In this document: positions 18,158-27,971 of the stretch, piece by piece
How the letters are laid out: each line of letters opens with the position of its first letter
Position numbering within the stretch: position 1 is the first letter of the stretch
NCBI GenBank assembly: GCA_017428925.1
Contig: JAFRPY010000046.1
Location: forward strand, 47,850-111,849
Direction of reading: 5' to 3'
Length of the DNA: 64,000 nucleotides
Origin: Prevotella sp.
GTDB lineage: Bacteria > Bacteroidota > Bacteroidia > Bacteroidales > Bacteroidaceae
Program-made: the position numbers and the translations under genes
The notes under the pieces: generated by a model
Database searches by the model: none
What the model saw: the letters and a program-made list of their open reading frames with translations, nothing else
What the model was told of the DNA's origin: nothing

Positions 18158-19608
18158 TCTCGTTTGAAGTTCTCAGCCCTTTTCTGCATTGCGCGCTCCA
18201 CGTCGTTTGCATCAAACGGTGACGGGCCTTTTGCCATTTCGGGCGCGTTGAAACTCTTCAGGAAATTGTCGTAGAAAGTGGGTGATTCCTGTGGCAGACA
18301 GAACGGTTTGCGGGCCTTTCCGTTTTTGTCGATGTAGCAGAAATAGGGTTTGCCGTATAGGCCGTCGTCGCGCTTTGAGGCAAATACAAACCATCGGCTG
18401 TTGCTGCTCCATGAATGATAAGTGTCGCTCATCCGGCTATTCACGATGTCCATCGTGTCGATTCGCATGGTTTGTAGGTCAAGCATCCGCAGATCGGTTT
18501 CGCGGTGCCAGATGGGGAACGTGCCGTAATCTGCCACAGAATAGAGCAGGTAGCGGCCGTCGGGCGATATTTTGGGATGGCACACCGAGGTCTTGCCGCC
18601 GGGCTGTTTGTAAGCCGCCACCACGGTATCGGATTTTTCTCCGATAGCCCCGGTTTTCTCGTTGAACGGAATGCGGCAGAGTGAATATTGCAGGCTTGTA
18701 ATCTCCTTGGTTTTGGTGATGGCCTTTGCGGTGCAATAGTAAATGTATTTTCCGTCGGGCGAGAATGTCGGGAAGGTTTCAAACCAAGTGCTGTCGGCGA
18801 GCAGCGGCGACGAGATGATGCGGTTTTCTTTCAGGTCGGCCACGTATACATCCGATTTTGAGTCGAACACTTCCAATCGTTTCTCGGGTTTTGCGTGAAA
18901 GGCAGGGATGATTTTGTTGGTCGAGAATACGATATATCGACCTGTCGGGCTGAAGTCGAAATAAACACTTGAACCTGTTGGAGTCTGAATGTCGAGTTTG
19001 CGCAAATGACCATTTTCGTTGAGCACGGCACCGCCTTCTTTTCCACGCACGTACATCATGGAGCGGTTCGGATTCTGCTGGCTGTGGATATGGCAGTTCA
19101 TGCAGCGGTCGCCCACCTGACGGAAACTGCTGATGGCCCGCTGGTCGAAGTTTTCTATACAACGTTCGTGGATTTCCAGATGATGGAAAACTTCATAGTC
19201 GGGTTCAATGAGCCGGTAGGTAAGCCAACTGTCTATCTTGTCGTTTACGACTTCCCATGTGAACGGTTCGTATTGTGTCCATTGCCTGTCTTTGAGTGCC
19301 GTGACGGTGACCTCAATCTTTTTTCCAGCCGACTTTTCCATGAGCGTTTTCCACTCATCCATGTCGAAAACGGCCTCGTTGCCTTTGGCGTTGATGACGA
19401 TGTCGCCGGCTTTAACCTCTATGGCTTCGTAGTCGCCGCGCAGCAGAAAGTTGAGCGGAGCAATGTTGACGGGTATGGTCACGTTGGTATAGTCGGGATA
19501 AAGTGGAGGCAATTCCTTGATTTTCCGTGCATTTTCCGGATGGGGCGTGCAGGAAAATAGGCTGAAGAGAACGGTCAGCAGCCAAATGAATTTCAGTCTG
19601 TCTGTCAT
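18136..19608 (-). CDS. Module 4 TolB-like propeller lipoprotein with CxNCH motif
   Basis: 490 residues with an ordinary lipoprotein signal (LLTVLFSLFSC) and no repeat-derived extension, which shows the ancestral N-terminus. It carries LYPDYTNVTIPVNIAPLNF, the haem-like motif C169-M-N-C-H followed by NPNRSMMYVRG, and PD40 blades (FPTFSPDGKYIYY, HPKISPDGRYLLY). Its start overlaps the membrane-protein gene by 4 nt. The 3' end is supplied by the 22-bp repeat array. It belongs to the same module type as the other three but is on the opposite strand, so the set is not one simple tandem duplication. Confidence 0.75.
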   Translation of the reverse strand: MTDRLKFIWLLTVLFSLFSCTPHPENARKIKELPPLYPDYTNVTIPVNIAPLNFLLRGDYEAIEVKAGDIVINAKGNEAVFDMDEWKTLMEKSAGKKIEVTVTALKDRQWTQYEPFTWEVVNDKIDSWLTYRLIEPDYEVFHHLEIHERCIENFDQRAISSFRQVGDRCMNCHIHSQQNPNRSMMYVRGKEGGAVLNENGHLRKLDIQTPTGSSVYFDFSPTGRYIVFSTNKIIPAFHAKPEKRLEVFDSKSDVYVADLKENRIISSPLLADSTWFETFPTFSPDGKYIYYCTAKAITKTKEITSLQYSLCRIPFNEKTGAIGEKSDTVVAAYKQPGGKTSVCHPKISPDGRYLLYSVADYGTFPIWHRETDLRMLDLQTMRIDTMDIVNSRMSDTYHSWSSNSRWFVFASKRDDGLYGKPYFCYIDKNGKARKPFCLPQESPTFYDNFLKSFNAPEMAKGPSPFDANDVERAMQKRAENFKRETAPDLQ

Positions 19609-21017
19609 GGCCTCTTTTTTTGAAATTTGTTGTCGTAGAAATACCAGTAGGTGTCGCTGAACTTGCTGGTCATGGCGGTTCCGCGCACTTTGTTGTATTC
19701 GTTGAAATCCGAGAGTTGCTTCATGTCCTTGACATATCGGAGCAGTTCCTCCTCGGAAGCCTGAGTACCAGCCATATAGATGAGCAGTGCCTGTTGATAG
19801 AGGGGCTTGATGCGTGGGACGTCGCGGTTCATGCAGTAACGGTCGTAGTCGGATTTGAAACTGCCGATATCGCCTGTGATGAGATCGGTGCAGAGCAGGT
19901 AGTCGAGTGCTGCCGTGTTTTGGGGATTGCTGTCAAGAAGTTCCAGTAGAATCGTCCGGGCGAAATCTCCGAGACGTATGGTGTCTTTTTTGTTGATAAA
20001 CTGGGCTTTTTCCCGATAGGCGGGCATGGCTGGCGCATGTTCTGCCCATTTTCGATAGGCGAGCGTTTTTTTGAGAATGCCTATATATTTGTTGGCTGCA
20101 AGGTTGTCGCCGCTGACAATGTTGCATTCTGCCAGTCGTTTTATCATCCTTACGTTGCGGTTGTCGGGCGCGAATACATTGCCCATCATGGCAGCCCTTT
20201 CGGCGTAGGTCACATCGCCCAGAAGGTAATACAGTTCGTTGATCATCTTGATTTCCAGAAGGGGCGCTTCGGGGCCGATTTTCCACAACGTCCCCATCTC
20301 AATCGGCGTAATCTGCAACAAGTTGTCGGGCAACTGGCCTTTTTGTGCCTGCGCCAGGTTATAGAGGAAAACGGCATACTGGCTGCGGTTCTGATCTTCC
20401 TCCACGAGTTGTTTCACCTTTCGGTAGTTTCCCCAGTTGTATTCGTTGTCAACGGCAAGAATTTTCTCCAATTCCCATTCTGGTCCCGAGAATCTTCCTG
20501 CCTGCGGTTTTCCGAAGAGCAACCAGCAGGGGAGTAATGCCATGGCCAGGATAATGAAGGCAAGAATCCTCCGTTTTTTGAAGACGATAGAGCAGAGCCA
20601 AAGCATCAGGGCATAGCCGATGATGCTGATGGTGCTCGACAGGTTGTAGCCATAGTAGCAATGGCGCCATGCCTCGACAGTCATGGCCGCGATACCAATC
20701 AGAATGGACCATTTGCCGCATCCGAAGTTTCGGAATGTTCGGCGGACGATGTCGCCCATAAGCAATAAAACGACCGTCAGGATTGCCGCCCCGGCGTAGA
20801 GAAAATAATAGAACTGTGTGAAAAAATCGCCTATAAGCCGTGACAGCCATCCGGGACCGGAATAGGTTTGCAGATAGTCTGCCGACCACAGGAACAGCTG
20901 GTTTTGCTCCTTATAGAAGAAATGATAAGGATAGCAGAACTGGAAAAAACAAAAACAGGCAGCCGTCCATAGGACGGCCACCATAATACATAGCGTATTT
21001 TTTGTTTTGATTGCCAC
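19605..21017 (-). CDS. Module 4 polytopic membrane protein, DUF6057-like
   Basis: 470 residues. The N-terminal half has about five to six hydrophobic segments and the motifs YKEQNQLFLW and LIGDFFTQFYYF. The soluble half contains NVRMIKRLAECNIVSGDNLAANKYI and KTLAYRKWAEHAPAMP, equivalents of the module 2 and 3 repeats. The gene starts 21 nt after the argF' stop on the same strand, so it may be read through from the arginine-proline cluster. Function unknown; coupling to the downstream lipoprotein is clear from the ATGA overlap. Confidence 0.72.
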   Translation of the reverse strand: MAIKTKNTLCIMVAVLWTAACFCFFQFCYPYHFFYKEQNQLFLWSADYLQTYSGPGWLSRLIGDFFTQFYYFLYAGAAILTVVLLLMGDIVRRTFRNFGCGKWSILIGIAAMTVEAWRHCYYGYNLSSTISIIGYALMLWLCSIVFKKRRILAFIILAMALLPCWLLFGKPQAGRFSGPEWELEKILAVDNEYNWGNYRKVKQLVEEDQNRSQYAVFLYNLAQAQKGQLPDNLLQITPIEMGTLWKIGPEAPLLEIKMINELYYLLGDVTYAERAAMMGNVFAPDNRNVRMIKRLAECNIVSGDNLAANKYIGILKKTLAYRKWAEHAPAMPAYREKAQFINKKDTIRLGDFARTILLELLDSNPQNTAALDYLLCTDLITGDIGSFKSDYDRYCMNRDVPRIKPLYQQALLIYMAGTQASEEELLRYVKDMKQLSDFNEYNKVRGTAMTSKFSDTYWYFYDNKFQKKRP

Positions 21018-21038
21018 GATTTGTGCCTTTTCTCCTCC

Positions 21039-22001
21039 TTATAGACGCTCCAGCATTCGCTTGATGACCACCGAAGCTGATATCTCGCGATTGGCAGCCT
21101 CGGGGATGACGATGCTGTTCTCTGATTCGATGACGTCGTCGGTCACGATGAGGCCACGGCGCACGGGCAGGCAGTGCATGAACTTTCCGTTGTTTGTCCA
21201 CGACATGTGCTCTGTGTCAACAGTCCATGCCATGTCTTTCGACGTGATTTTACCGTAATCCTGCAGGTTGGTCACACCGGGGTTCGACCAGTTCTTGGCA
21301 TAGATGAAGTCGGCACCCTCGAATGCTTTGCGCTGATCGTATTCAACCCGGGCATTGCCGATGAATTTCGGATCGAGCTCATATCCCTCGGGATGAGTGA
21401 TGACGAAATCCACATCGGCAGCGTTCATCCATTGGGCGAACGAATTGGGAACGGCTTGCGGAAGTGAACGGCAGTGGGGAGCCCACGTCAGCACCACCTT
21501 GGGGCGTTCCACTTTCTTGTATTCCTCAATCGTAATCAAGTCGGCAAATGCCTGAAGCGGGTGGACGGTAGCTGTTTCCATGGCGAAGACAGGCTTTCCG
21601 CTGTACTTGATAAACTGTTGGAGTACCGTTTCTGCGTAGTCGTATTCGCGGTCGGTGAGTCCGGCAAACGAGCGTACTCCGATGAGGTCGCAATAGCATC
21701 CCATCACGGGGATGGCCTCAAGCAGGTGTTCGCTTTTGTCGCCGTCCATGATAACGCCCCGCTCGGTCTCCAGTTTCCATGCACCGGCATTCACGTCGAG
21801 CACGATGACATTCATGCCCAGGTTCATTGCGGCCTTCTGTGTGGATAGACGGGTGCGCAGACTATTGTTGAAGAAAATCATCATCAGGGTTTTGTTCTTG
21901 CCCAGATGCTGATACTTGAAACGCTCATTCTTAATCTCTTGTGCCTCGGCAAGTGCTTTGCTGAGGTCGCCAATATCTTCTACGTTGATAAATGTACGCA
22001 T
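21039..22001 (-). CDS. argF': N-succinylornithine carbamoyltransferase-type enzyme
   Basis: 320 residues of the transcarbamylase fold, close to the Bacteroides enzyme that makes N-succinylcitrulline. Visible motifs are the carbamoyl-phosphate loop NNSLRTRLS, LETERGVIMDGDK, GCYCDLIGVRSFA and the C-terminal HCLPVRRG. The substrate-specificity residue, proline 90 in the Bacteroides fragilis enzyme as I remember it, is serine here (DGDKSEH), and a nearby HPRPLPQ segment reads HCRSLPQ. The neighbours argC, argD, argG and argR support arginine synthesis. Whether succinyl- or acetylornithine is used cannot be settled from sequence alone. Confidence 0.85.
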   Translation of the reverse strand: MRTFINVEDIGDLSKALAEAQEIKNERFKYQHLGKNKTLMMIFFNNSLRTRLSTQKAAMNLGMNVIVLDVNAGAWKLETERGVIMDGDKSEHLLEAIPVMGCYCDLIGVRSFAGLTDREYDYAETVLQQFIKYSGKPVFAMETATVHPLQAFADLITIEEYKKVERPKVVLTWAPHCRSLPQAVPNSFAQWMNAADVDFVITHPEGYELDPKFIGNARVEYDQRKAFEGADFIYAKNWSNPGVTNLQDYGKITSKDMAWTVDTEHMSWTNNGKFMHCLPVRRGLIVTDDVIESENSIVIPEAANREISASVVIKRMLERL

Positions 22002-22035
22002 ATCGTTTTGGTTTTTATTGATAACTATAAAAGTC

Positions 22036-23283
22036 TTAAGGCCTAATCTGGCCGTTGCCTTCTATCAGCCATTTGTAGGTGCACATCTCCTCGAGCGCCA
22101 TAGGCCCGCGCGGACCCAGTTTCTGGGTGCTGATGCCGATTTCGGCTCCCAGCCCGAACTGTGCGCCGTCGGTGAAGCTCGTCGGGGCATTGACATAAAC
22201 ACAAGCGGCATCAACCTCTTTCTGGAAACGGACTGCATTCTCGTTGTTGTCGGTAATGATGCTCTCGCTATGACCGCTTCCAAATTTGTCAATGTGCTGA
22301 ATGGCTTCGTCGAGTGAGCCAACAGTCTTGACAGCCATCTTGTAGTCCATAAACTCTGTGCCGAAACTTTCTTCCGTAGCATGCTGGAGCAGATTTGCGG
22401 GATATTTGCCTTCAAGGGCGGGGTATGATTTCTCATCGGCATAGATGATAACGTTCTTTTCTGCCATCTTCTCGCAAAGTTCAGCTAAGTCACCGAGACG
22501 CTTCTCGTGGATAATCAGGCAGTCGAGGGCGTTGCACACCGACACGCGCCGCGTCTTGGCGTTGTTGATGACGGGAATGCCAATCTTCAGAGAACCGAAT
22601 TCGTCGAAATAGGTGTTCACCACACCGGCACCCGTCTCGATGACCGGCACCCGTGCCGTATCGCGAACGAACTGTATCAGTTTTTTGCCTCCACGCGGAA
22701 TGCACACGTCGATATAGCCAACGGCATTGAGCATCTCGCCGGTTGCCTCGTGAGTGGCGGGAAGCAATTCCACGACCGAAGGATTCACGCCTTCTTGTTC
22801 CAGAACCTTGTGGATAAGGCCAATGATGGCGCGATTGGAATCATCGGCATCTCTTCCGCCTTTTAGTACACAGGCGTTGCCACTCTTGAAACAAAGCGAG
22901 AACACATCGAATGAAACGTTGGGGCGGGCTTCGTAGATAACACCGATAACGCCAAAGGGTACGGTTACCCGGGAGAGGATAAGTCCGTTTTCCAAAATCC
23001 GATGCTTAAGCACTTTGCCTAAGGGATTCTCCAGGGTGGCCACATGACGCATGTCGGAGGCAATGCCTTCCAGCCGGGCCTTGGTCAGCTGAAGGCGGTC
23101 GTACAGCGGATTGCTTTTTTCCATGCGTGCCAGGTCTTTGGCGTTCTCTTCGAGCAACATGTCCTTCTGCTCGATGATGGCCTGAGCTACGGATAGCAAA
23201 ATCTTATTCTTACGTTCGTCGCTGATGAGGGCAAGCTCTTTGCTTGCCGATTTCACACGTTCAAATTGTTCTCTTAATTCCAT
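22036..23283 (-). CDS. proA: Glutamate-5-semialdehyde dehydrogenase
   Basis: 415 residues, the normal ProA length. It reduces gamma-glutamyl phosphate to glutamate semialdehyde with NADPH in proline synthesis. Motifs are [30 protein letters not shown], the catalytic cysteine region [12 protein letters not shown], and [17 protein letters not shown] near the end. It lies 23 nt downstream of proB on the same strand, in the usual proB-proA order. Confidence 0.95.
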   Translation of the reverse strand: MELREQFERVKSASKELALISDERKNKILLSVAQAIIEQKDMLLEENAKDLARMEKSNPLYDRLQLTKARLEGIASDMRHVATLENPLGKVLKHRILENGLILSRVTVPFGVIGVIYEARPNVSFDVFSLCFKSGNACVLKGGRDADDSNRAIIGLIHKVLEQEGVNPSVVELLPATHEATGEMLNAVGYIDVCIPRGGKKLIQFVRDTARVPVIETGAGVVNTYFDEFGSLKIGIPVINNAKTRRVSVCNALDCLIIHEKRLGDLAELCEKMAEKNVIIYADEKSYPALEGKYPANLLQHATEESFGTEFMDYKMAVKTVGSLDEAIQHIDKFGSGHSESIITDNNENAVRFQKEVDAACVYVNAPTSFTDGAQFGLGAEIGISTQKLGPRGPMALEEMCTYKWLIEGNGQIRP

Positions 23284-23306
23284 CTTGGTCTTAAATATTG
23301 GAATGG

Positions 23307-24071
23307 TTAAACTGCAAATTCTGTATGAGGGGTAGTCTCGGCCCTTTCTGTCAGGTCAATCAAAATATCGTCGCGCTCACCATTGGCAATGATGACGCGG
23401 ATGCCTGCTTGCTGAATCTTGCTGGCCGTGGTATATTTCGAGTGCATGCCTCCACGGCCAAATGCGCTTTTCTCGGGCTGTATGTATTGTGAAAGGTCGG
23501 TTCCGGGTTCCACGCGGTTGATGAGTCGTGACGTTGAATCGTCGGGATTGCCCGTATAGATACCGTCAATGTTGCTCAGCAGAATCAGTGTGTCGGCCTT
23601 CATCATCTGTGCGATGAGTCCGGAGAGTTCGTCGTTGTCGGTAAACATCAACTCGGTTACACTCACGGTGTCGTTTTCGTTAACGATAGGGATGACGTCG
23701 TTTTCCAGCATTACCGTCATGCAGGCTTTTTGGTTCTCGTATTGTTCACCAGGCTGGAAATTCTCCTTCATGGTGAGCACCTGGCCCACGTGCATGCCGT
23801 ATTCACGGAAAAGGTCGTAGTAGAGACCGATGAGCTTGGCTTGTCCTAACGCAGAGAACAACTGGCGCTGTTCGACGGAGTCAAGGTCGTGGTCCACTTT
23901 CAGTTCACCACGGCCGCTGGCCATGGCACCCGATGAAACAAGTATCACTTCCTTGCCGTTTTTTCTCAATTCGGCTATCTGGTCGACCAGTGCCGAAACG
24001 CGCGTCATGTCGAGTTTCCCGTCCTTTCTGGTCAGCACATTCGAGCCAACCTTCACAACTATTCTTTTCAT
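23307..24071 (-). CDS. proB: Glutamate 5-kinase, short form without PUA domain
   Basis: 254 residues of the amino-acid kinase fold ([15 protein letters not shown] at the N-terminus, [13 protein letters not shown], the substrate loop [12 protein letters not shown] and [16 protein letters not shown]). It phosphorylates glutamate in the first step of proline synthesis. The C-terminal PUA domain of the Escherichia coli enzyme is missing and the protein ends cleanly after the kinase domain, so this is a short-form family member rather than a truncation. It overlaps the acyl-CoA synthetase gene by 4 nt. Confidence 0.94.
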   Translation of the reverse strand: MKRIVVKVGSNVLTRKDGKLDMTRVSALVDQIAELRKNGKEVILVSSGAMASGRGELKVDHDLDSVEQRQLFSALGQAKLIGLYYDLFREYGMHVGQVLTMKENFQPGEQYENQKACMTVMLENDVIPIVNENDTVSVTELMFTDNDELSGLIAQMMKADTLILLSNIDGIYTGNPDDSTSRLINRVEPGTDLSQYIQPEKSAFGRGGMHSKYTTASKIQQAGIRVIIANGERDDILIDLTERAETTPHTEFAV

Positions 24072-25747
24072 TTTTTGTTGTCTTTATTGCGGATTTCCAC
24101 ACGGCGAATCTTACCGCTGATGGTCTTGGGCAGTTCGTCTACGAATTCCACGATACGGGGGTATTTGTAGGGAGCTGTTTCGCGCTTAACGTGGTTCTGT
24201 AGTTCCTTGACGAGTTCTTCGCCGGCCTTGTCCTTCCATTCTTTGCCTAATACGACAGTGGCCTTTACCACCATGCCGCGAATGTCGTCGGGAACACCGG
24301 TAATGGCGCATTCCACTATGGCAGGATGAGTCATCAGTGCACTCTCCACCTCGAATGGGCCAATGCGATAACCGCTGGACTTGATAACATCGTCGATACG
24401 GCCTTCAAACCAGTAGTAGCCGTCCTCGTCGCGCCAAGCCATATCGCCGGTATGGTACATGCCATCATGCCAGGCTTCCTTTGTGAGCTCGGGATCACGA
24501 TAGTATTCTTTGAAAAGTCCTATCGGTTTGCGGTCGCCCACACGCACGACAATCTCGCCCTTTTCACCGTCTTCGCACGAAGTGCCATCAGCACGTATCA
24601 GGTCAATGTTATATTGTGCATTGGGGATTCCCATCGAACCTGGTTTTGGCTTCATCCACGGCATGGTGCCCAGCGTCATCGTGGTCTCGGTTTGTCCGAA
24701 ACCTTCCATCATCTGAATACCAGTTTTTTCCTTGAACTTGTCGAATACGGCAGGATTCAAAGCCTCACCGGCCGTTGTGCAATACTCCAGTGACGAGAGA
24801 TCGTATTTTGAGAGGTCTTCTCGAATCATGAAGCGATAGATGGTAGGAGGTGCACAAAACGAGGTTACCTTGTATTTCTCGATTTGGCGCAGAAGTGTGT
24901 CGGCATTGAATTTCTCATGGTCGAATACGAATACCGTCGCGCCGGCAAACCACTGGCCGTAGAATTTCCCCCATACGGCTTTTCCCCATCCGGTGTCGGC
25001 CACCGTCAGGTGCAGTGAGTCTTCGTGAAGATTGTGCCAGAAGACGCCCGTCGTCAGGTGTCCCATGGCATACAGATAGTCGTGGGCTACCATCTTCGGT
25101 TCGCCCGAAGTTCCGCTGGTGAAATACATCAGCATGGTGTCGTCGTTGTCGTTGACAAATACGGGACGTTGGAATTTCGGAGCCTTCTGCCATTCCGACT
25201 GCCAGTCGTGCCAGCCATTTGGTATTTCTCCTTCACTCTTTGAAACGCTGCTGCGTACAGCCACCAGCGATTTTACCGTCGGACTTTCCGGCATCGCTGC
25301 TTCTACTTGGCTCATCACGTAATTGTCGTCAACACAGATGATTGCCTTGACGCTGGCACGGGTGTTCCTGTAGACAATGTCGTGTTTGGTCAACATGTGG
25401 GTGGCAGGAATGACGATGGCACCAATCTTATGGAGTGCCAACATGACTACCCACCATTCGTAGCGACGCTTCAGGATGAGCATTACGGGATCGTTCTTGC
25501 TGATTCCTAAAGTCTGCAGATATGAGGCGGCCTGGTCGGTCTGTTCTTTCAACAGACTGAATGAGGTACGTATTTCCTTGCCTTCGTCGTTTGTCCAAAG
25601 CAGGGCCAGCCTGTCGGGATCCGTCTTTGCCCATTCGTCCATCACGTCGTAGGCAAAGTTGAAATTCTCTGGAATGATAAACTCCAGGTTTTTGTTATAG
25701 TCCTCCACTGAGGAAAATGATGTCTGCTTTAAAAATCTTTCTACCAT
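24068..25747 (-). CDS. AMP-forming acyl-CoA synthetase
   Basis: 559 residues of the ANL superfamily. Motifs in order: the P-loop YFTSGTSGEPKMVAHD (about 210-225), EGFGQTETTM, TGDMAWRDEDGYYWFEGRIDDVIK with the hinge, and the C-terminal lysine segment LPKTISGKIRR. Such enzymes make an acyl-adenylate and then acyl-CoA from acetate, medium-chain or branched-chain acids; the acid used here is not predictable. The adjacent upstream gene encodes an XRE-cupin regulator, a pairing I know from other Bacteroidota, and regulation by it is plausible. Confidence 0.88.
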   Translation of the reverse strand: MVERFLKQTSFSSVEDYNKNLEFIIPENFNFAYDVMDEWAKTDPDRLALLWTNDEGKEIRTSFSLLKEQTDQAASYLQTLGISKNDPVMLILKRRYEWWVVMLALHKIGAIVIPATHMLTKHDIVYRNTRASVKAIICVDDNYVMSQVEAAMPESPTVKSLVAVRSSVSKSEGEIPNGWHDWQSEWQKAPKFQRPVFVNDNDDTMLMYFTSGTSGEPKMVAHDYLYAMGHLTTGVFWHNLHEDSLHLTVADTGWGKAVWGKFYGQWFAGATVFVFDHEKFNADTLLRQIEKYKVTSFCAPPTIYRFMIREDLSKYDLSSLEYCTTAGEALNPAVFDKFKEKTGIQMMEGFGQTETTMTLGTMPWMKPKPGSMGIPNAQYNIDLIRADGTSCEDGEKGEIVVRVGDRKPIGLFKEYYRDPELTKEAWHDGMYHTGDMAWRDEDGYYWFEGRIDDVIKSSGYRIGPFEVESALMTHPAIVECAITGVPDDIRGMVVKATVVLGKEWKDKAGEELVKELQNHVKRETAPYKYPRIVEFVDELPKTISGKIRRVEIRNKDNKK

Positions 25748-25788
25748 TTTAATGATCGCTTATCAATCGTCACTCTTTTTTATTATTC

Positions 25789-26346
25789 TCATTCCACGGT
25801 AAACGCCAGGAATTTCACGGGTTTGTCGCCTTTCGCCAACATGCCGTGGGGCTTCGACGAGTCGAAATAGATGCTGTCGCCTTCTGTCAATGTAATGGTT
25901 TTACCGTTGATATAAAGTTCCATCGTGCCTTCGAGCACCATGTTGAATTCCTGTCCGGGATGGGTGTTTTTATAGACAGTATGTGCATTGGGCTTTGGTT
26001 CAACAGTTACGATGAACACCTCGGCCTTGCGGTTGGCAAAGCCGCTGGCCAGACTCTGATATTTATATGCCTTGGTACGCTCTACAGAGAGGCCTTGGCC
26101 CTTGCGCGTCACGAAATAATTGCGCATGTGAGGCTCTTCGGCAAACATCAGCGCATCGGCCGACACTCCGTATTTCTTGGCAATCTTCATCAGGTTAGAG
26201 ATGGTGATGTCCACCTCGCCCTTTTCAATTTTCTCATACTTGTCCAGCGTGATGCCGCATGTCTCTGCTATCTCTTCGGCAGGAATGTCGAGCACGTCGC
26301 GCAGGCCTTTCAGTCGCTCGCCTATTTGTTTAATTGCTTCTTCCAT
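25789..26346 (-). CDS. XRE-family regulator with cupin domain
   Basis: The start at 26346 (MEEAIKQIGERLKG) is preferred over the ATG at 26373, which only adds nine residues of poor character. The 185-residue product has a helix-turn-helix in residues 8-62 (IAETCGITLDKYEKIEKGEVDITISNLMKIAKKYGV) and a C-terminal cupin barrel (HPGQEFNMVLEGTMEL, EGDSIYFDSSKPHGM). Such regulators bind a small ligand in the cupin and repress or activate nearby metabolic genes. The acyl-CoA synthetase gene downstream is the obvious candidate target. Confidence 0.88.
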   Translation of the reverse strand: MEEAIKQIGERLKGLRDVLDIPAEEIAETCGITLDKYEKIEKGEVDITISNLMKIAKKYGVSADALMFAEEPHMRNYFVTRKGQGLSVERTKAYKYQSLASGFANRKAEVFIVTVEPKPNAHTVYKNTHPGQEFNMVLEGTMELYINGKTITLTEGDSIYFDSSKPHGMLAKGDKPVKFLAFTVE

Positions 26347-26450
26347 CTTGTTTTTTCTGATAATACTGTGCAAAAGTAACTATAAAATCTGAGAAAATGA
26401 AAGCTATGGGGCTTTTTTTCAATTTTTATAGAACTATCCAAGGGTCAGCT

Positions 26451-27068
26451 CTATCGGTGGTCTTCAAACTTGCAGTGGCTGTATTTATCCTTTGGAAACT
26501 CGAAAACCGTGTCGCTGATGTTGCCAGCCTTGAAGTTTTTAAAAGTGATTTTAGCCCAGAATAGACTCATAATCTTGATTTTCAGATATTTGGGATAGTA
26601 GCTGCCTGCTGCTATCAGTGCACGTACTTCCTTCATCTTTGTATGCTGGGCATTCTTTTTGGCTTTCAGGGTGACGAGAAAGTGGCTGCCTTCTTTTTCA
26701 ACGTGATAGTCGAATTCGTCGGGATAGAACTTGAATTTCTGTAGCAGCTGGTCGTCCTTGTTCACCTTAGGGTCGTGAATTTCAACGACATTTTTATTGG
26801 TTCTCAGTTTGTATAGCAGTTTTCCGTCGTTCCAGTGGATGGTCTTGCCGTGAACCGACTTGCTCTTCTCACCCTTATACCATGCCGTTCCTTCCTCGTG
26901 ATAGATGCCTAAAATGCTGATTTTATAGATGAAACTTACACCGTCTTTTCCATAAAAATGATTATAGGCATTCTGGAAGATTTGCCTGGCCTGCCGGGAA
27001 TTGGAATTCTCCTGAGCCATAGCATGGGAAGACAAGAGTATAAAAACGCTGAGAATCAGGACCTTCAT
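26451..27068 (-). CDS. LolA-like periplasmic protein
   Basis: The start at 27068 (MKVLILSVFILLSSHAMAQE) gives a clear signal peptide; the ATG at 27119 would place 17 hydrophilic residues in front. The 205-residue product resembles the LolA/LolA-like fold seen in Bacteroidota: repeated beta-strands with GIYHEEGTAWYKGEKS, VEIHDPKVNKDD and a final ITFKNFKAGNISDTVFEF. It may carry lipoproteins or lipid between membranes, but the true LolA cannot be distinguished from its many paralogues. It is 59 nt downstream of proC. Confidence 0.65.
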   Translation of the reverse strand: MKVLILSVFILLSSHAMAQENSNSRQARQIFQNAYNHFYGKDGVSFIYKISILGIYHEEGTAWYKGEKSKSVHGKTIHWNDGKLLYKLRTNKNVVEIHDPKVNKDDQLLQKFKFYPDEFDYHVEKEGSHFLVTLKAKKNAQHTKMKEVRALIAAGSYYPKYLKIKIMSLFWAKITFKNFKAGNISDTVFEFPKDKYSHCKFEDHR

Positions 27069-27127
27069 CAGATGAAAGCCCTGAGTCTCAGTGCCTATAT
27101 TCCTTGAAGTCGGATACATGTTCGGGT

Positions 27128-27907
27128 TTACTTTGCCCCGGCTTTCAGTCCGCGGATTACTGCTGAAGTAAAGCCCGCATGTTCCATCTCGTTCAGGCCC
27201 TTGATGGTCACTCCGCCCGGTGTAGTCACCATGTCGATGGCGGCTTCGGGGTGTAGGCCCGTTGCCTGCAGCAGTTCAACGGCTCCCTTTATCGTCTGCA
27301 TCACGATTTGTTTGGCCTCGTCGGCCTTGAAACCTAATTCAACTCCCCCTTCTGAAGCGGCGCGTATATAGCGCATGGCGTATGCTATGCCGCACGAAGC
27401 AAGTGTGGTGCCTGCAGCCAAATGCTGTTCGTCGGTGATGATGCTGTCGCCCATCGAGTCGAACAAAGCCTTCACCGTGGCGGTCTGTTCCTTGGTTGCC
27501 TCCACAGGGACAATAAACGTCATGGAAGCCATTTCGGCTATGGCAATATTGGGGATGACAAGAAACAGGGGCGGACAGTGCTCACCGAGCCATTGCTTGA
27601 TACTGGAAGACGAAACCCCGGCAGCAATCACGATAAGCAGTTGCCGCTCGGGGTTAAGCGAATTCTTAATGCCACTGAGCACAGGCTCAACGAGCCATGG
27701 CTTCACACATACGCAAACCACGTCGGCATCTTCTGCGGCAATGGCATTGTCGGTAGTAACCGATACGCCTGAATGGGCAAAGCGGTTAACCACGGCTTGT
27801 GAAGGGTCGGCCACGGTGATGTCTTCGTTTCTGAACATTTCGCCCTTGATGAGGCCTTCTACGGTTGCGCCGCCCATGGCTCCGGCGCCTATCATTGCTA
27901 TTTTCAT
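27128..27907 (-). CDS. proC: Pyrroline-5-carboxylate reductase
   Basis: 259 residues. N-terminal Rossmann motif IGAGAMGGATVEGL and the C-terminal dimerisation helices with TPGGVTIKGLNEMEHAGF, which hold the substrate-binding residues. It catalyses the last step of proline synthesis with NAD(P)H. With proB and proA in the same cluster the whole proline pathway from glutamate is present. Confidence 0.95.
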   Translation of the reverse strand: MKIAMIGAGAMGGATVEGLIKGEMFRNEDITVADPSQAVVNRFAHSGVSVTTDNAIAAEDADVVCVCVKPWLVEPVLSGIKNSLNPERQLLIVIAAGVSSSSIKQWLGEHCPPLFLVIPNIAIAEMASMTFIVPVEATKEQTATVKALFDSMGDSIITDEQHLAAGTTLASCGIAYAMRYIRAASEGGVELGFKADEAKQIVMQTIKGAVELLQATGLHPEAAIDMVTTPGGVTIKGLNEMEHAGFTSAVIRGLKAGAK

Positions 27908-27971
27908 GTTTATTCAGTTGATGAATTTTGTGAGTTTTTGAGTTTTCTAATTATCTCATTTTCTCAATTTT

